A stretch of 64,000 nucleotides of DNA, from NCBI RefSeq assembly GCF_900108335.1, contig NZ_FNVT01000012.1:248001-312000 (forward strand), read 5' to 3'. Source of the stretch: Nonomuraea solani (GTDB lineage: Bacteria; Actinomycetota; Actinomycetes; Streptosporangiales; Streptosporangiaceae). Position 1 is the first letter of the stretch, and each line of letters starts with the position of its first letter. The notes beneath the pieces are model-generated. The model saw nothing but the letters and a program-made list of their open reading frames with translations. It was not told where the DNA came from and made no database searches. This document shows, piece after piece, positions 8,288 to 16,353 of this stretch. The position numbers and the translations under genes are program-made.

Positions 8288-8626
8288 TCACACGGGTTGC
8301 AAGAGCTCGATTCTGTTCCCCACCGGGTCCGATACGTAGATTCGCCGGTATCCCGGGAGCAGTTCGTCCGGTACTTCGTCACCGTACGCGGCCAGGTCGT
8401 CGACCAGGAAGGCGGGGTGGGCCTTGCGTGCCGGCCTGAAGTCCTCCTCGATGCCGAGATGGACCTCGACCCCGTCGCCCCTGAACCAGACACCGCCGCG
8501 TTCGGCCAGCTCGGGCGGCTTGGGCGCCTCGCGCAGACCGAGGACGCCCTCGTAGAACTCGCGTAACAACGGCTCACTGCCCTTGGGCGCGGCCAACTGC
8601 ACGTGATGCAGCCCTCTGATGCTCAC
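8288..8626 (-). CDS. VOC-superfamily (glyoxalase-like) protein
   Basis: A 112-residue single-module vicinal-oxygen-chelate protein. It starts with IRGLHHVQLAAP and ends with VSDPVGNRIELLQPV, the two edges of a betaalphabetabetabeta module; potential metal ligands are His in LHHVQ, His in VHLGIE and Glu in RIELL. It could be a lyase, dioxygenase or resistance protein; the substrate is not evident. The GTG start at 8626 overlaps the tam stop in a GTGA junction, so it is translationally coupled to the methyltransferase. Confidence 0.85.
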   Translation of the reverse strand: MSIRGLHHVQLAAPKGSEPLLREFYEGVLGLREAPKPPELAERGGVWFRGDGVEVHLGIEEDFRPARKAHPAFLVDDLAAYGDEVPDELLPGYRRIYVSDPVGNRIELLQPV

Positions 8627-9393
8627 TTTTGGGCTACTACGAAGATCCGCCGGAACGAGAAAGCCGTGCCATAGCTCTGAGCCGGATACATCTCCGCCAG
8701 CGGCTTGGCCAGATCGCGCTTGAACCGCCGCTGCTCGTCCGGGTCGAGGCGGTCGAGGATCGGGCGCAGGGCCGTACCGGAGACCCAGTTGAGCACCGGG
8801 TCCTCACCCTGCAGGACGTGCACGTACGTCGTCTCCCACGCGTCCACCTGGGCGCCGCCGTGGTGAAGCAGGTCGAGGTATTCCGCCGGTTCGTCGACCG
8901 GCTTCCCCCTGGGCAGGTCGCCGAGCCGGTCGGACCAGGCGCGGGAGGCGCACAGCTCGCGGATCGCCACGTGGCTGGGGGCGTCGTAGTTGCCCGGCAC
9001 CTGGAAGGCCAGCCAGCCGCCCGGGGCCAGCTCCTCGACCCAGTGCTCCAGCACGGCGCGGTGCTCGGGCACCCACTGCAGGACGGCGTTGGACACGATC
9101 ACGTCCATGGGCCGGTCGGGCCGCCACGTGGCCACGTCGGCGACCGCGAACCGGGCCGACGACTCCAGCTTGCGGGCCTTGGTGATCATCGCGGGCGAGG
9201 AGTCGAAGCCTTCCACGGTCGCGTTGGGCCAGCGATTGCCCAGCTCAACGGTGAGTTCACCGCTGCCGCAGCCGGCGTCCACGACATAATCGGGTTCGAT
9301 CGCCCCCACTCTGGAGATCAGCTCGATGAACGGCCGTGAGCGCTCGTCCGCGAAGACGGCGTAGGTCACGGGGTCCCAGATATCTCTTGACAT
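8623..9393 (-). CDS. tam: Trans-aconitate 2-methyltransferase-like SAM methyltransferase
   Basis: A 256-residue class I methyltransferase. The SAM-binding motif VVDAGCGSGELT is near residues 37-48, with VEGFDSSPAM (motif II) and VSNAVLQWVPEH (motif IV). The sequence start MSRDIWDPVTYAVFADERSR and later KPLAEMYP are typical of Tam, which esterifies trans-aconitate, an inhibitor of aconitase. ATG at 9393 is preferred: codons further upstream fall in the palindromic operator region. It is the first gene of the tam-VOC-CYTH/CHAD-P450 run and is divergent from marR, whose product is the likely repressor. Confidence 0.85.
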   Translation of the reverse strand: MSRDIWDPVTYAVFADERSRPFIELISRVGAIEPDYVVDAGCGSGELTVELGNRWPNATVEGFDSSPAMITKARKLESSARFAVADVATWRPDRPMDVIVSNAVLQWVPEHRAVLEHWVEELAPGGWLAFQVPGNYDAPSHVAIRELCASRAWSDRLGDLPRGKPVDEPAEYLDLLHHGGAQVDAWETTYVHVLQGEDPVLNWVSGTALRPILDRLDPDEQRRFKRDLAKPLAEMYPAQSYGTAFSFRRIFVVAQK

Positions 9394-9423
9394 AGAGATA
9401 ATTGATATCGAGAGATATATCTC
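9381..9423. promoter_or_regulatory. Paired palindromes between tam and marR
   Basis: Two inverted repeats sit in the tam/marR divergent region. At 9381-9400 TATCTCT and AGAGATA flank TGACAT, covering the tam start codon. At 9412-9423 GAGATATATCTC is a perfect 12-base palindrome. Both share the ATCTC/GAGAT core and are far more AT-rich than their surroundings. This is the classic layout of a MarR autoregulatory operator controlling both directions. Confidence 0.6.
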
Positions 9424-9450
9424 GATGTCAAGACAGTACACTCTTGTGTC

Positions 9451-9957
9451 ATGACGGAGGATGCTAGAGACGAGGTCGATCGCCTCGTCGCGGCTTGGCG
9501 ATCGGAGCGCCCCGACCTCGATGTCGAACCGCTCCAGGTGCTCTCTAGGGTGTCACGACTGGCCAAGCATCTCGACCGGGCTCGGCGGGCGGCCTTCGCG
9601 GAGCACGATCTGGAGCCGTGGGAGTTCGACGTGCTGACGGCCCTGCGCCGTGCCGGCAAGCCCTACGAACTCAGCCCTGGGGCCCTGCTCCGGGCCACGT
9701 TGGTGACGTCGGGCACGATGACGAACCGCATCGACCGCCTCGCCCAGGCCGGCCTCGTCCGCCGCCGTCCTGATCCTGAGGATCGGCGGGGGGTGCTGGT
9801 CTCGCTGACGGATACGGGGCTGGAGCGGGTGGACGCGGCGTTCGCGGATCTGTTGCGGAGGGAACGGGAACTGCTGTCGGGCCTCGGCCTGACCGACCAA
9901 CGCGCCCTCGCCGCCCTCCTCCGCACCCTCCTGACCCCCTTCGACTCCCCCCTCTGA
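9451..9957 (+). CDS. MarR-family regulator
   Basis: A 168-residue winged-helix regulator. The core reads LEPWEFDVLTALRRAGKPYE, then SGTMTNRIDRLAQAGLVRR (recognition helix) and PDPEDRRGVLVSLTDTG (wing), as in MarR/HucR-type repressors that release DNA on binding small phenolics or other ligands. It is transcribed divergently from tam, with two palindromes between them, so it probably represses itself and the tam-VOC-CYTH/CHAD-P450 run. The inducer is unknown. Confidence 0.9.
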   Translation: MTEDARDEVDRLVAAWRSERPDLDVEPLQVLSRVSRLAKHLDRARRAAFAEHDLEPWEFDVLTALRRAGKPYELSPGALLRATLVTSGTMTNRIDRLAQAGLVRRRPDPEDRRGVLVSLTDTGLERVDAAFADLLRRERELLSGLGLTDQRALAALLRTLLTPFDSPL

Positions 9958-10658
9958 CCCTCTTCGCCCCTCACCCTCGCCCGGCCCCCCAGGCTTCCCG
10001 CCCACAGCCCTGCCTCCTCACCCACATCGGCTGCCCACCCGGCCACGCCCCCGCGCCGCAATCGCGCATCCGCTTGCGGCCCCATGCCGCGGCCCGGGCG
10101 TCGCAGTCCGGGCGGTCGGCAGCATCCCGTACCGCAGTCGTGCGTCTGGCCGCACCCGCCAGCCCTGTCGTGGTCATGTCCACAGCACGTCTCTCAGCGC
10201 CGCGCTCACAGCCGCCACACACCTCTGACACCGCGCCCCAGGCACCACGCCCCTGGCCATCGCGCCCGGCGGCTGTGTCTCCCGACCACCAGTCATTCGC
10301 CACCACACCTGCGCGACCTCGCCACGCCACCCAGCCAACCGACCGATCAACGCCACCCAGCCAACCGACCGATCAACGCCACCCAGCCAACCGACCGATC
10401 AACGCCACGCAGCCGATCGACCGATCGACCGTAGCCAGGCTGTCCAGCCGCCCAACCGTCGCCACGCCACCTCGGCCGTCAGATCGCCAGCCGCCCAGCT
10501 CTGACCATCAGGTTCCCAGCCGCCCAGCTCCGGCCGGCAGATCCCCAGCAGCCTGGCTCCGACCTTCAGCTCTCACCACCGACGACCAGGAGTCCAAGCC
10601 CACCACACAGGCACCCGGTCCAAAGAGCAGGCCAGCCGACCCCACCCCCAGCGCCAGG
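9958..10658. other. 700-base repeat-rich gap between marR and the ABC-F gene
   Basis: No gene is supported here. Long open frames exist on the plus strand but are composed of Pro/Ser/Thr/Arg without domain features, and continue as the antisense of the ABC-F gene. The stretch is built from degenerate short repeats on the themes CAGCCGCCCAGCTC and CCAACCGACCGATCAACG, with the regular tandem array at 10326-10431 the best preserved part. Both neighbouring genes end here (tail to tail), so it is a 3' intergenic region. Confidence 0.6.
10326..10431. repeat. 26-base tandem repeat, three exact copies plus decayed copy
   Basis: The unit GCCACCCAGCCAACCGACCG plus ATCAAC starts at 10326, 10352 and 10378 with no differences. 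A fourth, diverged copy starts at 10404. There are no variable spacers, so it is a minisatellite and not a CRISPR array. Confidence 0.85.
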
Positions 10659-12560
10659 TCAGTCACCCAGGCGGTCGGCCACTTCCAGCCACTCGGCTTC
10701 GATGCCGTCCTTCTGGGTCGTGATCTCACGGAGTTGGGCGTCGAGCGAGCCGAGTTTGGCATAGTCGCTGGCCGCTTCCGCCATGGCGGCGTGAAGGCGG
10801 GACTCCTGATCACTCAGCTTGTCGAGCTGACGTTCCAGACGGTTGAGTTCCTTACGGAGCTCGCGCTCTTCCTTCGCGGAGAGCCCGGGAGCGGCTTGAC
10901 CGGACGTACCAGCACCCGCCGAACCGTCACCGCCCGACACCGCACCACCAGAGCCCGCACCGGTGCCGGTGCCGGACGCCACAGCGGCAACGCTCTCACG
11001 ACCGGAGGTGCCACCATCGGAGCCGTTGGCGGGCGTGGTGTTGAGGCGGGCGGTCACCGCCGTACCGGCCGCGCGGCGTTCGAGGTATTCGTCCACCCCG
11101 CCCGGCAGCAGCGACAACTTCCCATCACCCAGCAGAGCCACGCACCGGTCGGTCACCCGCTCCAGGAAGTAGCGGTCGTGACTCACCAGGACCAGCGTGC
11201 CGGGCCATGCGTCCAGCAGGTCTTCGAGCTCGTTGAGGGTCTCGATGTCGAGGTCGTTGGTGGGCTCGTCGAGGAGCAGGACGTTGGGGTCGTCCATGAG
11301 GAGCCTGAGCAACTGCAGCCGCCGCCGCTCACCGCCCGACAGGTCGCCGACCACCTTCCACTGCGCCTCGCCCTTGAAGCCCAGACGTTCGAGCAGTTGG
11401 GAAGCGGTCCACTCCCGCTTGCCGACCTGGAGGTACTTGCGTACCTCCTCCACCGACTCCAGCACCCGCCGGGCCGGATCGACCTCGGCCAGTTCCTGGG
11501 AGAGGTGCGCGAGGCGTACGGTCTTGCCCCTGACCACGCGGCCCGAGTCGGGCTTGATCGAGTCGGCGAGCAGCCGCAGCACCGACGACTTACCGGACCC
11601 GTTGACGCCGATCAGCCCGATGCGATCCCCCGGGCCGAACTGCCAGGTGAGGCGATCGAGCACCCGCGGCCCCGTGTCGGGACCACCGGCGTGCAGGGTG
11701 ACGTCCTCGAGGTCGTAGACGGTCTTGCCGAGCCGGGCCGCGGCGAAGCGCATCAGCTCGACGGTCTCACGCGCCGGGGGCTCGTTCGCGATCAGCGCCT
11801 GGGCGGCGTCGACACGGAACTTCGGCTTGGACGTACGGGCGGGCGGGCCGCGTCGCAGCCAGGCGATCTCCTTGCGCATGAGGTTCTGACGGCGTTCTTC
11901 GGTGGCCTGGGCGATCCGGGCACGCTCGGCCTTGGCCAGCACATAAGCGGCGTATCCACCCTCGTACCGCTCGACTCGCCCATCCACGACCTCCCACGTA
12001 CGGGTGGACACGGCGTCGAGGAACCACCGGTCGTGCGTCACGACCACCAGCGCGCTCTTCTGAGCGGCCAGGTGCCCGGCCAGCCACGCGATGGCCTCGA
12101 TGTCGAGGTGGTTCGTGGGCTCGTCCAGCATGATCAGGTCGTGGTCGTCGATGAGCAACTTCGCCAGTGCCGTACGCCTGCGCTCGCCTCCGGAGAGGTC
12201 GGCGGTCTTGGCGCCGAGGTCGAGGTCGCCGATCAGGTTCGCCAGGATGTCCCGGACCCGTTGGTCACCCGCCCATTCGTGCTCGGCCAGCCCGCCGAGA
12301 ACGAGCTCGCGGATGGTCGCGGTGGGGTCGAGCGTGTCCTGCTGCGACAGGAACCCCACGCGCAGGCCCCGGTTGTGGGTGACGCGGCCGCTGTCCGGGC
12401 GCACGGTTCCGGCCAGGACGGACAGCAGGGTCGTCTTACCGCCCCCGTTGCGCCCGACGACGCCGATGCGCTCACCGGCCTCTACGCCGAGGGAGATGTC
12501 GCTGAGGAGTGGCTTGGGCCCATATGCATGGGAAACCGACTCTAGATTGACCAGATTCAT
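10659..12560 (-). CDS. ABC-F family ATPase (Uup/EttA-type translation factor)
   Basis: A 633-residue protein with two ABC ATPase domains and no membrane segment, the ABC-F architecture of ribosome-acting factors. Domain 1 has Walker A GRNGGGKT, signature LSGGERRR and Walker B LIMLDEPTNHLD; domain 2 has GVNGSGKS, LSGGERRR and LLLDEPTNDLD. The C-terminus (about 560-630) is a basic-acidic coiled coil as in Uup, joined by a Gly/Ser/Thr/Ala-rich low-complexity linker. ATG at 12560 gives the usual N-terminus NLVNLESVSHAYG. The gene sits in the conserved ispE/ksgA neighbourhood. It could be a housekeeping factor or a ribosome-protection factor; context favours the former. Confidence 0.93.
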   Translation of the reverse strand: MNLVNLESVSHAYGPKPLLSDISLGVEAGERIGVVGRNGGGKTTLLSVLAGTVRPDSGRVTHNRGLRVGFLSQQDTLDPTATIRELVLGGLAEHEWAGDQRVRDILANLIGDLDLGAKTADLSGGERRRTALAKLLIDDHDLIMLDEPTNHLDIEAIAWLAGHLAAQKSALVVVTHDRWFLDAVSTRTWEVVDGRVERYEGGYAAYVLAKAERARIAQATEERRQNLMRKEIAWLRRGPPARTSKPKFRVDAAQALIANEPPARETVELMRFAAARLGKTVYDLEDVTLHAGGPDTGPRVLDRLTWQFGPGDRIGLIGVNGSGKSSVLRLLADSIKPDSGRVVRGKTVRLAHLSQELAEVDPARRVLESVEEVRKYLQVGKREWTASQLLERLGFKGEAQWKVVGDLSGGERRRLQLLRLLMDDPNVLLLDEPTNDLDIETLNELEDLLDAWPGTLVLVSHDRYFLERVTDRCVALLGDGKLSLLPGGVDEYLERRAAGTAVTARLNTTPANGSDGGTSGRESVAAVASGTGTGAGSGGAVSGGDGSAGAGTSGQAAPGLSAKEERELRKELNRLERQLDKLSDQESRLHAAMAEAASDYAKLGSLDAQLREITTQKDGIEAEWLEVADRLGD

Positions 12561-13821
12561 GGCCTTCCCAGGGTATCGGCTCCCCACCGACCTCCCGCCC
12601 GCCCACCAAACCGGGATTGTGGGGGGTGAGGAGCAAAGGGCGGGGCGGCAGGAATGGCCAACCCCGGACGAAGACTGAGGCGCTAAAGCTGAGCCGTTAC
12701 GGGGTCGCGGACAGCCTGGGCAGGCGGTGCGAGCTTGGCTCGGACCGGGCCGGGTTGAGATCGGACCCGGGCTGGGATCGGGGCCGGAATCGGGATCGGA
12801 GCCGGGGCCGGAATCGGGGCCGGAGCCAGGGCCGGAATCGGGGCCGGAGCCGGGGCCGGAATCGGGGCCGGAGCCGGGGCCGGAATCGGGGCCGGAGCCG
12901 GGGCCGGAATCGGGAGTGGTGTGCTGCCAGGGGGGTTACCAACCAGACAGGACGCTAGCTGGAGTGGCCAGCGACGGGTGGTGGCCATGAAGACTGCCCA
13001 GCCATGCGGCGCTGCTCAGGGACGCAACTGCTCAGGGTGGGCAGGTCGAGACGAGACAGCTCGGGACGGAGCGGGGCTGGGCGAGTCGAGTCGTAGCCTG
13101 GCCGGTCGGGTCAGAGCCGGTCGGATCAGAGCCGGTCAGGGTTGGTCAGGAGCGGGGTGCTCGCGGTGCCGTGCTGGCCAGCGCTGGACGTCGGTCAGCC
13201 TGCGGTGTTGACCAGCGGCCCCGTCGATCAGGGGAGGTGCTCACCAGCGGTGCCGTGGTGACCAGCCATGCCGTGGTGGCTGTCAACCCGGCGCTGGCCG
13301 TTGGCGCGACGCCGACCAGCCTGCGGTGCCGCGCTGACCCAGAGGGCGGTGCCCACCCGCCGTGCCCTGCGGACCAGCGGTGCGGTGCCGTGCTGGCAGT
13401 GCGGTGCCGACCAGCCTTGCGGTGGTGATCAGCCTTGCGGCAGTGCTCTGCTGCGCCGACCGTGGGTGCGGTGTTTGCCAGCGGTGCGGTGCCGACCGGC
13501 CGTGTGGTGCCGTGCTGAGCAAGGGGTGTGCTGATCAGATTCGTGCTGGCTTGCAGTGCGGCGCTAACCGGCGGTGCGGTGCTAGCAGCGGTGGGGGCAC
13601 CGACCAGGGGCGGGGTGCTGACCAGCGGTGGAGCGGCGGCCGTGTGGCGCCGGGCTGGCCGTGCAGTGCCGACGCGCCGACCAGCCGTGCGGTGCCGACC
13701 AGCCGTGTGTGCTGACCAGCCGTGCCGTGCCGACCAGCCGTGGGGTGTTGGCCGGCCGGGCCGCCCTGGCCAGGGTGGGGTGCTGGCCAGGGCGGCGGGG
13801 CTGGGGAGGGAGGGTGGGTTG
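12561..13821. other. 1.26-kb repeat-filled gap between ABC-F gene and ispE
   Basis: No credible gene. Frames here encode only monotonous Pro-Ala, Arg-Gly or Cys-rich strings and lack ribosome sites. The left third holds the 24-base minisatellite at 12783-12914. From about 13030 to 13810 the sequence is a mosaic of diverged 10-20 base words such as GCGGTGCCGACCAGC and GTGCTGACCAGC. Base composition stays high-GC on one strand (G-rich on plus) throughout, unlike flanking genes. The two flanking genes are read on the minus strand, so this is the leader side of the ABC-F gene. Confidence 0.6.
12783..12914. repeat. 24-base minisatellite, six units
   Basis: Units starting GCCGGAATCGGG begin at 12783, 12807, 12831, 12855, 12879 and 12903, exactly 24 bases apart. 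Each is GCCGGAATCGGG followed by GCCGGAGCCGGG with rare substitutions, so the 24-mer is itself a doubled 12-mer. Decayed copies extend leftwards to about 12740. Confidence 0.85.
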
Positions 13822-14724
13822 TTAGAGGAGGGTGGCGCCTTGGACGGGGCCGTGGGCGGGGACGGCCATGTGGGCGGCGCCCGTGGCGGTGAGGCTTTGG
13901 GCCAGGTCGCGGGCGTGGGTGGCGTCGATGGCCAGGAAGGCGCACGTTGGGCCCGAGCCGGAGACTATGGCGCCCAGGGCTCCGTGTTGGCGACCCGAGT
14001 CGAGGGTGGGGGCTAGTTCGGGGCGGAGGTTGAGGGTGGCTGCCTGGAGGTCGTTGCTGAGGTGGGAGCCCAGCGCGTATGCGTCGCCTGTGCCGAGGGC
14101 TTCCATCAGCGCGTCGTTGAGTTGGGGCCAGGGGATGTCGGCGGCCGATTCCGCTCTTAGGCGGTCGCACTCCGCGTAGACGCTGGCCGTGGAGAGGCCG
14201 CCGTTGGCCAGGGCGAAGACCCAGTGGAAGGTGCCGCCGGTGGGGAGTTCGCTCAGTTGCTCGCCGCGGCCGGTGCCCACTGCGGTGCCGCCGATCAGGG
14301 AGAACGGGACGTCGCTGCCCAGGTCGCCGGCGATCTCCATGAGATCTTCGAGTGGCAGGCCCAGACCCCACAGCTCGTTGCAGGCCACCAGCGCGCCGGC
14401 GGCGTCGGCGCTCCCGCCGGCCATGCCGCCCGCTACGGGGATGTCCTTCTGGATGATGAGGTCGGCGCCGTAGGTGCGGCCGGCGTGCTTGGCGAGGGCT
14501 CGGGCGGCCCGGATCGCCAGGTTGCTGTCGTCGACGGGGACCTGGTCGGACCACTTGCCGTTGACCTGGACGGTGATCGACTCGGACTCCTTCGCCATCA
14601 CCTCATCGAAGATCGATACTGCGTGGAAGACGTTGACCAGGTCGTGGAAGCCGTCTTCCCGGAGCGGGCCGACAGAAAGCTGTACGTTGACCTTCGCGGG
14701 CACACGTACGGTCACCGAACTCAT
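13822..14724 (-). CDS. ispE: 4-diphosphocytidyl-2-C-methyl-D-erythritol kinase
   Basis: A 300-residue GHMP kinase of the MEP isoprenoid pathway, phosphorylating CDP-methylerythritol at the 2-hydroxyl with ATP. Motif 1 is VRVPAKVNVQLSVG (substrate lysine near residue 9), the ATP-binding glycine loop is PVAGGMAGGSADAA at about 88-101, and motif 3 is VSGSGPTCAFL near 263. ATG at 14724 places the PAKVN motif at its usual distance from the N-terminus; an upstream in-frame ATG adds 14 unrelated residues. It follows ksgA in the same orientation, though here an NlpC/P60 gene separates the two. Confidence 0.95.
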   Translation of the reverse strand: MSSVTVRVPAKVNVQLSVGPLREDGFHDLVNVFHAVSIFDEVMAKESESITVQVNGKWSDQVPVDDSNLAIRAARALAKHAGRTYGADLIIQKDIPVAGGMAGGSADAAGALVACNELWGLGLPLEDLMEIAGDLGSDVPFSLIGGTAVGTGRGEQLSELPTGGTFHWVFALANGGLSTASVYAECDRLRAESAADIPWPQLNDALMEALGTGDAYALGSHLSNDLQAATLNLRPELAPTLDSGRQHGALGAIVSGSGPTCAFLAIDATHARDLAQSLTATGAAHMAVPAHGPVQGATLL

Positions 14725-15131
14725 CGATCTTCTGCCACTCTCATCACTTGCCGGGGTCAAGGACACTCGATGCTATCGGGGCACGCTGCCGTGACATGCG
14801 GTTCTCGAAATATGACTGTGAGTACTGCCGACTACTCAACACGTAGAGTCAAGTTGGTGGGCATTTGCCCGATCCTGATCTGTTGCTGAGAGTGGCCGCA
14901 TCGCATGGCCGCATCGCATGGATGGTGGGTCCAGCGGCGATCGGCGTGAGTCGGTGTCGGTCGGAGGGCTGAATGGAGATCAGCGTCGGCCGGTAGGGGT
15001 CGGCGGGCTCAGTGGCAGTCAGCGTCGGTGGATGGGGCTCACCGACGCTCGGCGGGGGTCCGCGTCGCTCGGCGGGGCGTCGGTCGGCGGGGGTCAGTGG
15101 GGGGCAGCGTCGGCTGGTGGGGTTACCGGGG
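14725..15131. other. 400-base gap upstream of ispE
   Basis: No gene is supported. About 14800-14890 is less G-rich and probably contains the ispE promoter. The part from 14920 to 15125 repeats variations of GTCGGCGGGG and AGCGTCGG, a degenerate short-word repeat like those in the other gaps nearby. Confidence 0.45.
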
Positions 15132-15956
15132 TCAGCCTGGGCGTACGGCGCCGCGGAAGGTTGTGCGGTAGTAGGGGGAGCCGAGGAAGTTGGTCTTTTT
15201 GACCACGTCGCCTGTCTTCGGGGCGTGGATCATGATGCCTTCCCGGAGGAACAGGGCCACATGGGTGGGGTCGCCCTTGCCGCCGCCGAAGAAGAGCAGG
15301 TCGCCTGTGCGCCGGGCGTGGAGAGGGACTCTGCGGCCCTGGCGGAACTGGGCTCCGGTGTAGTGGCTCAGTCTTATGCCCGCTCTTGACCAGGCGTAGA
15401 GGGTTAGGCCGCTGCAGTCGAAGCCTCTTGTGGTGGCGCCTCTGCCGATGCCGATCGTTGGGCCTTTCGTGGAGCCGCCGCCCCAGGAGAAGGAGACGCC
15501 GAGTTGGTTCAGAGCGGCATAGGCGGCTATCTGGCCCCTTGTGACGATGCGCTTCTTGGTATGGGCGTGGCTGGGGGTTGCGAGGGCGATCAGGGTGAAG
15601 GTCAGCAGGGCGAAGGTGACCAGGGGCATGAGGAAGGCGGTGGGGAAGAGGGTCGCGTTGGCGGTGCGGCGATCGGGGACAGCCGTGGTGGTGGTGGAGT
15701 TGCCGGCGGTCCTGATGGTGGTGGTGGAGTTGCCGGCGGTCCTGATGGTGGTGGTGGAGTTGCCAGCGGTCCTGATGGTGGTGGTGGAGTTGCCAGCGGT
15801 CCTGATGGTGGTGGTGGAGTTGCCAGCGGTCCTGATGGTGGTGGTGGAGTTGCCGGCGGTCCTGGTGGTGGGGTTGAGGGCGAGGTCGGGGTCAGTGCTG
15901 GTGGCGCTGCTGGTGGCGGGGTTGAGGGCGGTCCTGGTGGCGGTGGGGTTGAGCAT
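15132..15956 (-). CDS. NlpC/P60 peptidoglycan hydrolase with N-terminal decapeptide repeats
   Basis: A 274-residue protein ending in an NlpC/P60 (C40) domain, which cleaves peptide cross-links of peptidoglycan. The catalytic cysteine is in GFDCSGLTLYAW, the histidine in DPTHVALFL and the third polar residue in MIHAPKTG. A hydrophobic segment LVTFALLTFTLIALATPSHA at about 119-138 looks like a signal or anchor. Before it lie six copies of RTAGNSTTTI-type decapeptides. The upstream start is supported by GGAGGAGG five bases before the ATG at 15956; the internal Met near the hydrophobic segment has no ribosome site. The repeats would therefore be translated, an odd position ahead of a signal segment. 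Confidence 0.8.
   Translation of the reverse strand: MLNPTATRTALNPATSSATSTDPDLALNPTTRTAGNSTTTIRTAGNSTTTIRTAGNSTTTIRTAGNSTTTIRTAGNSTTTIRTAGNSTTTTAVPDRRTANATLFPTAFLMPLVTFALLTFTLIALATPSHAHTKKRIVTRGQIAAYAALNQLGVSFSWGGGSTKGPTIGIGRGATTRGFDCSGLTLYAWSRAGIRLSHYTGAQFRQGRRVPLHARRTGDLLFFGGGKGDPTHVALFLREGIMIHAPKTGDVVKKTNFLGSPYYRTTFRGAVRPG
15691..15870. repeat. 30-base in-frame tandem repeat, six copies
   Basis: Six contiguous 30-base units start at 15691, 15721, 15751, 15781, 15811 and 15841. On the minus strand each encodes RTAGNSTTTI or a one-residue variant. Differences are single substitutions (GCCGGC/GCCAGC), and the unit is a multiple of three, so copy-number changes preserve the reading frame of the NlpC/P60 gene. 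Confidence 0.92.
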
Positions 15957-16353
15957 GGGGGCCTCCTCCGGGTTTTGGGCGCGAGGAGGCCAGGATTGTT
16001 TGGTGGGGGTGGGGTGGGTGGGGCCGAACGGTGTTCTGTGGAAAAGGGGTGGCGAGAGTGGTGGGGCTGTGGAAAACGGTGCCGCCCCGCGAATGGGTGC
16101 TGCGCCGTCTGAACGTTGGCGATCCGCGCAAGCGGTGATGCCCCGCCTGGACGGTGGCGCTCTGCCTGAGCGGTGATGATCCGCGCAAGCGGTGATGCCC
16201 CGCCTGAGCGGTGGCGCTCCGCCTGGACGGTGGCGCTCCGCCTGGACGGTGATGATCCGCGCAAGTGGTGATGCCCTGCGTGGACGGTGGTGGTCTGTCT
16301 ACGCGGTGCTGTCCCGTCCGGCAGTGCTGCCCCGTCCGCGGGGTGGTCTGGGG
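15957..16353. other. 400-base gap between ksgA and NlpC/P60 gene
   Basis: No gene is supported. From about 16120 to 16330 the sequence is a string of 17-19 base modules each beginning CGGTG, such as CGGTGATGATCCGCGCAAG and CGGTGGCGCTCCGCCTG, in shuffled order. The ribosome site of the NlpC/P60 gene lies at 15962-15969. A promoter was not recognised. Confidence 0.5.

Noticed and set aside
8236..8577. Upstream extension of the CYTH-CHAD protein
   Set aside because: It overlaps the VOC gene, is Arg/Ser-rich nonsense and would put ExExK far from the N-terminus.
10074..12545. Plus-strand open frame of 823 codons
   Set aside because: It is the antisense of the ABC-F ATPase plus the repeat gap; composition is arbitrary and no domain or ribosome site is seen.
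12683..12988. Minus-strand frame encoding Pro-Ala-Ile repeats (PAPAPIPAPA)
   Set aside because: It follows mechanically from the 24-base minisatellite; there is no ribosome site, and other frames of the same repeat are equally open.
13535..14554. Minus-strand 339-codon Arg/Pro-rich frame
   Set aside because: It is a frame-shifted shadow of ispE extending into the repeat gap.
15691..15870. Six regular 30-base repeats as a possible CRISPR array
   Set aside because: Units are contiguous with no spacers and lie in frame within the NlpC/P60 gene; no cas genes are present.
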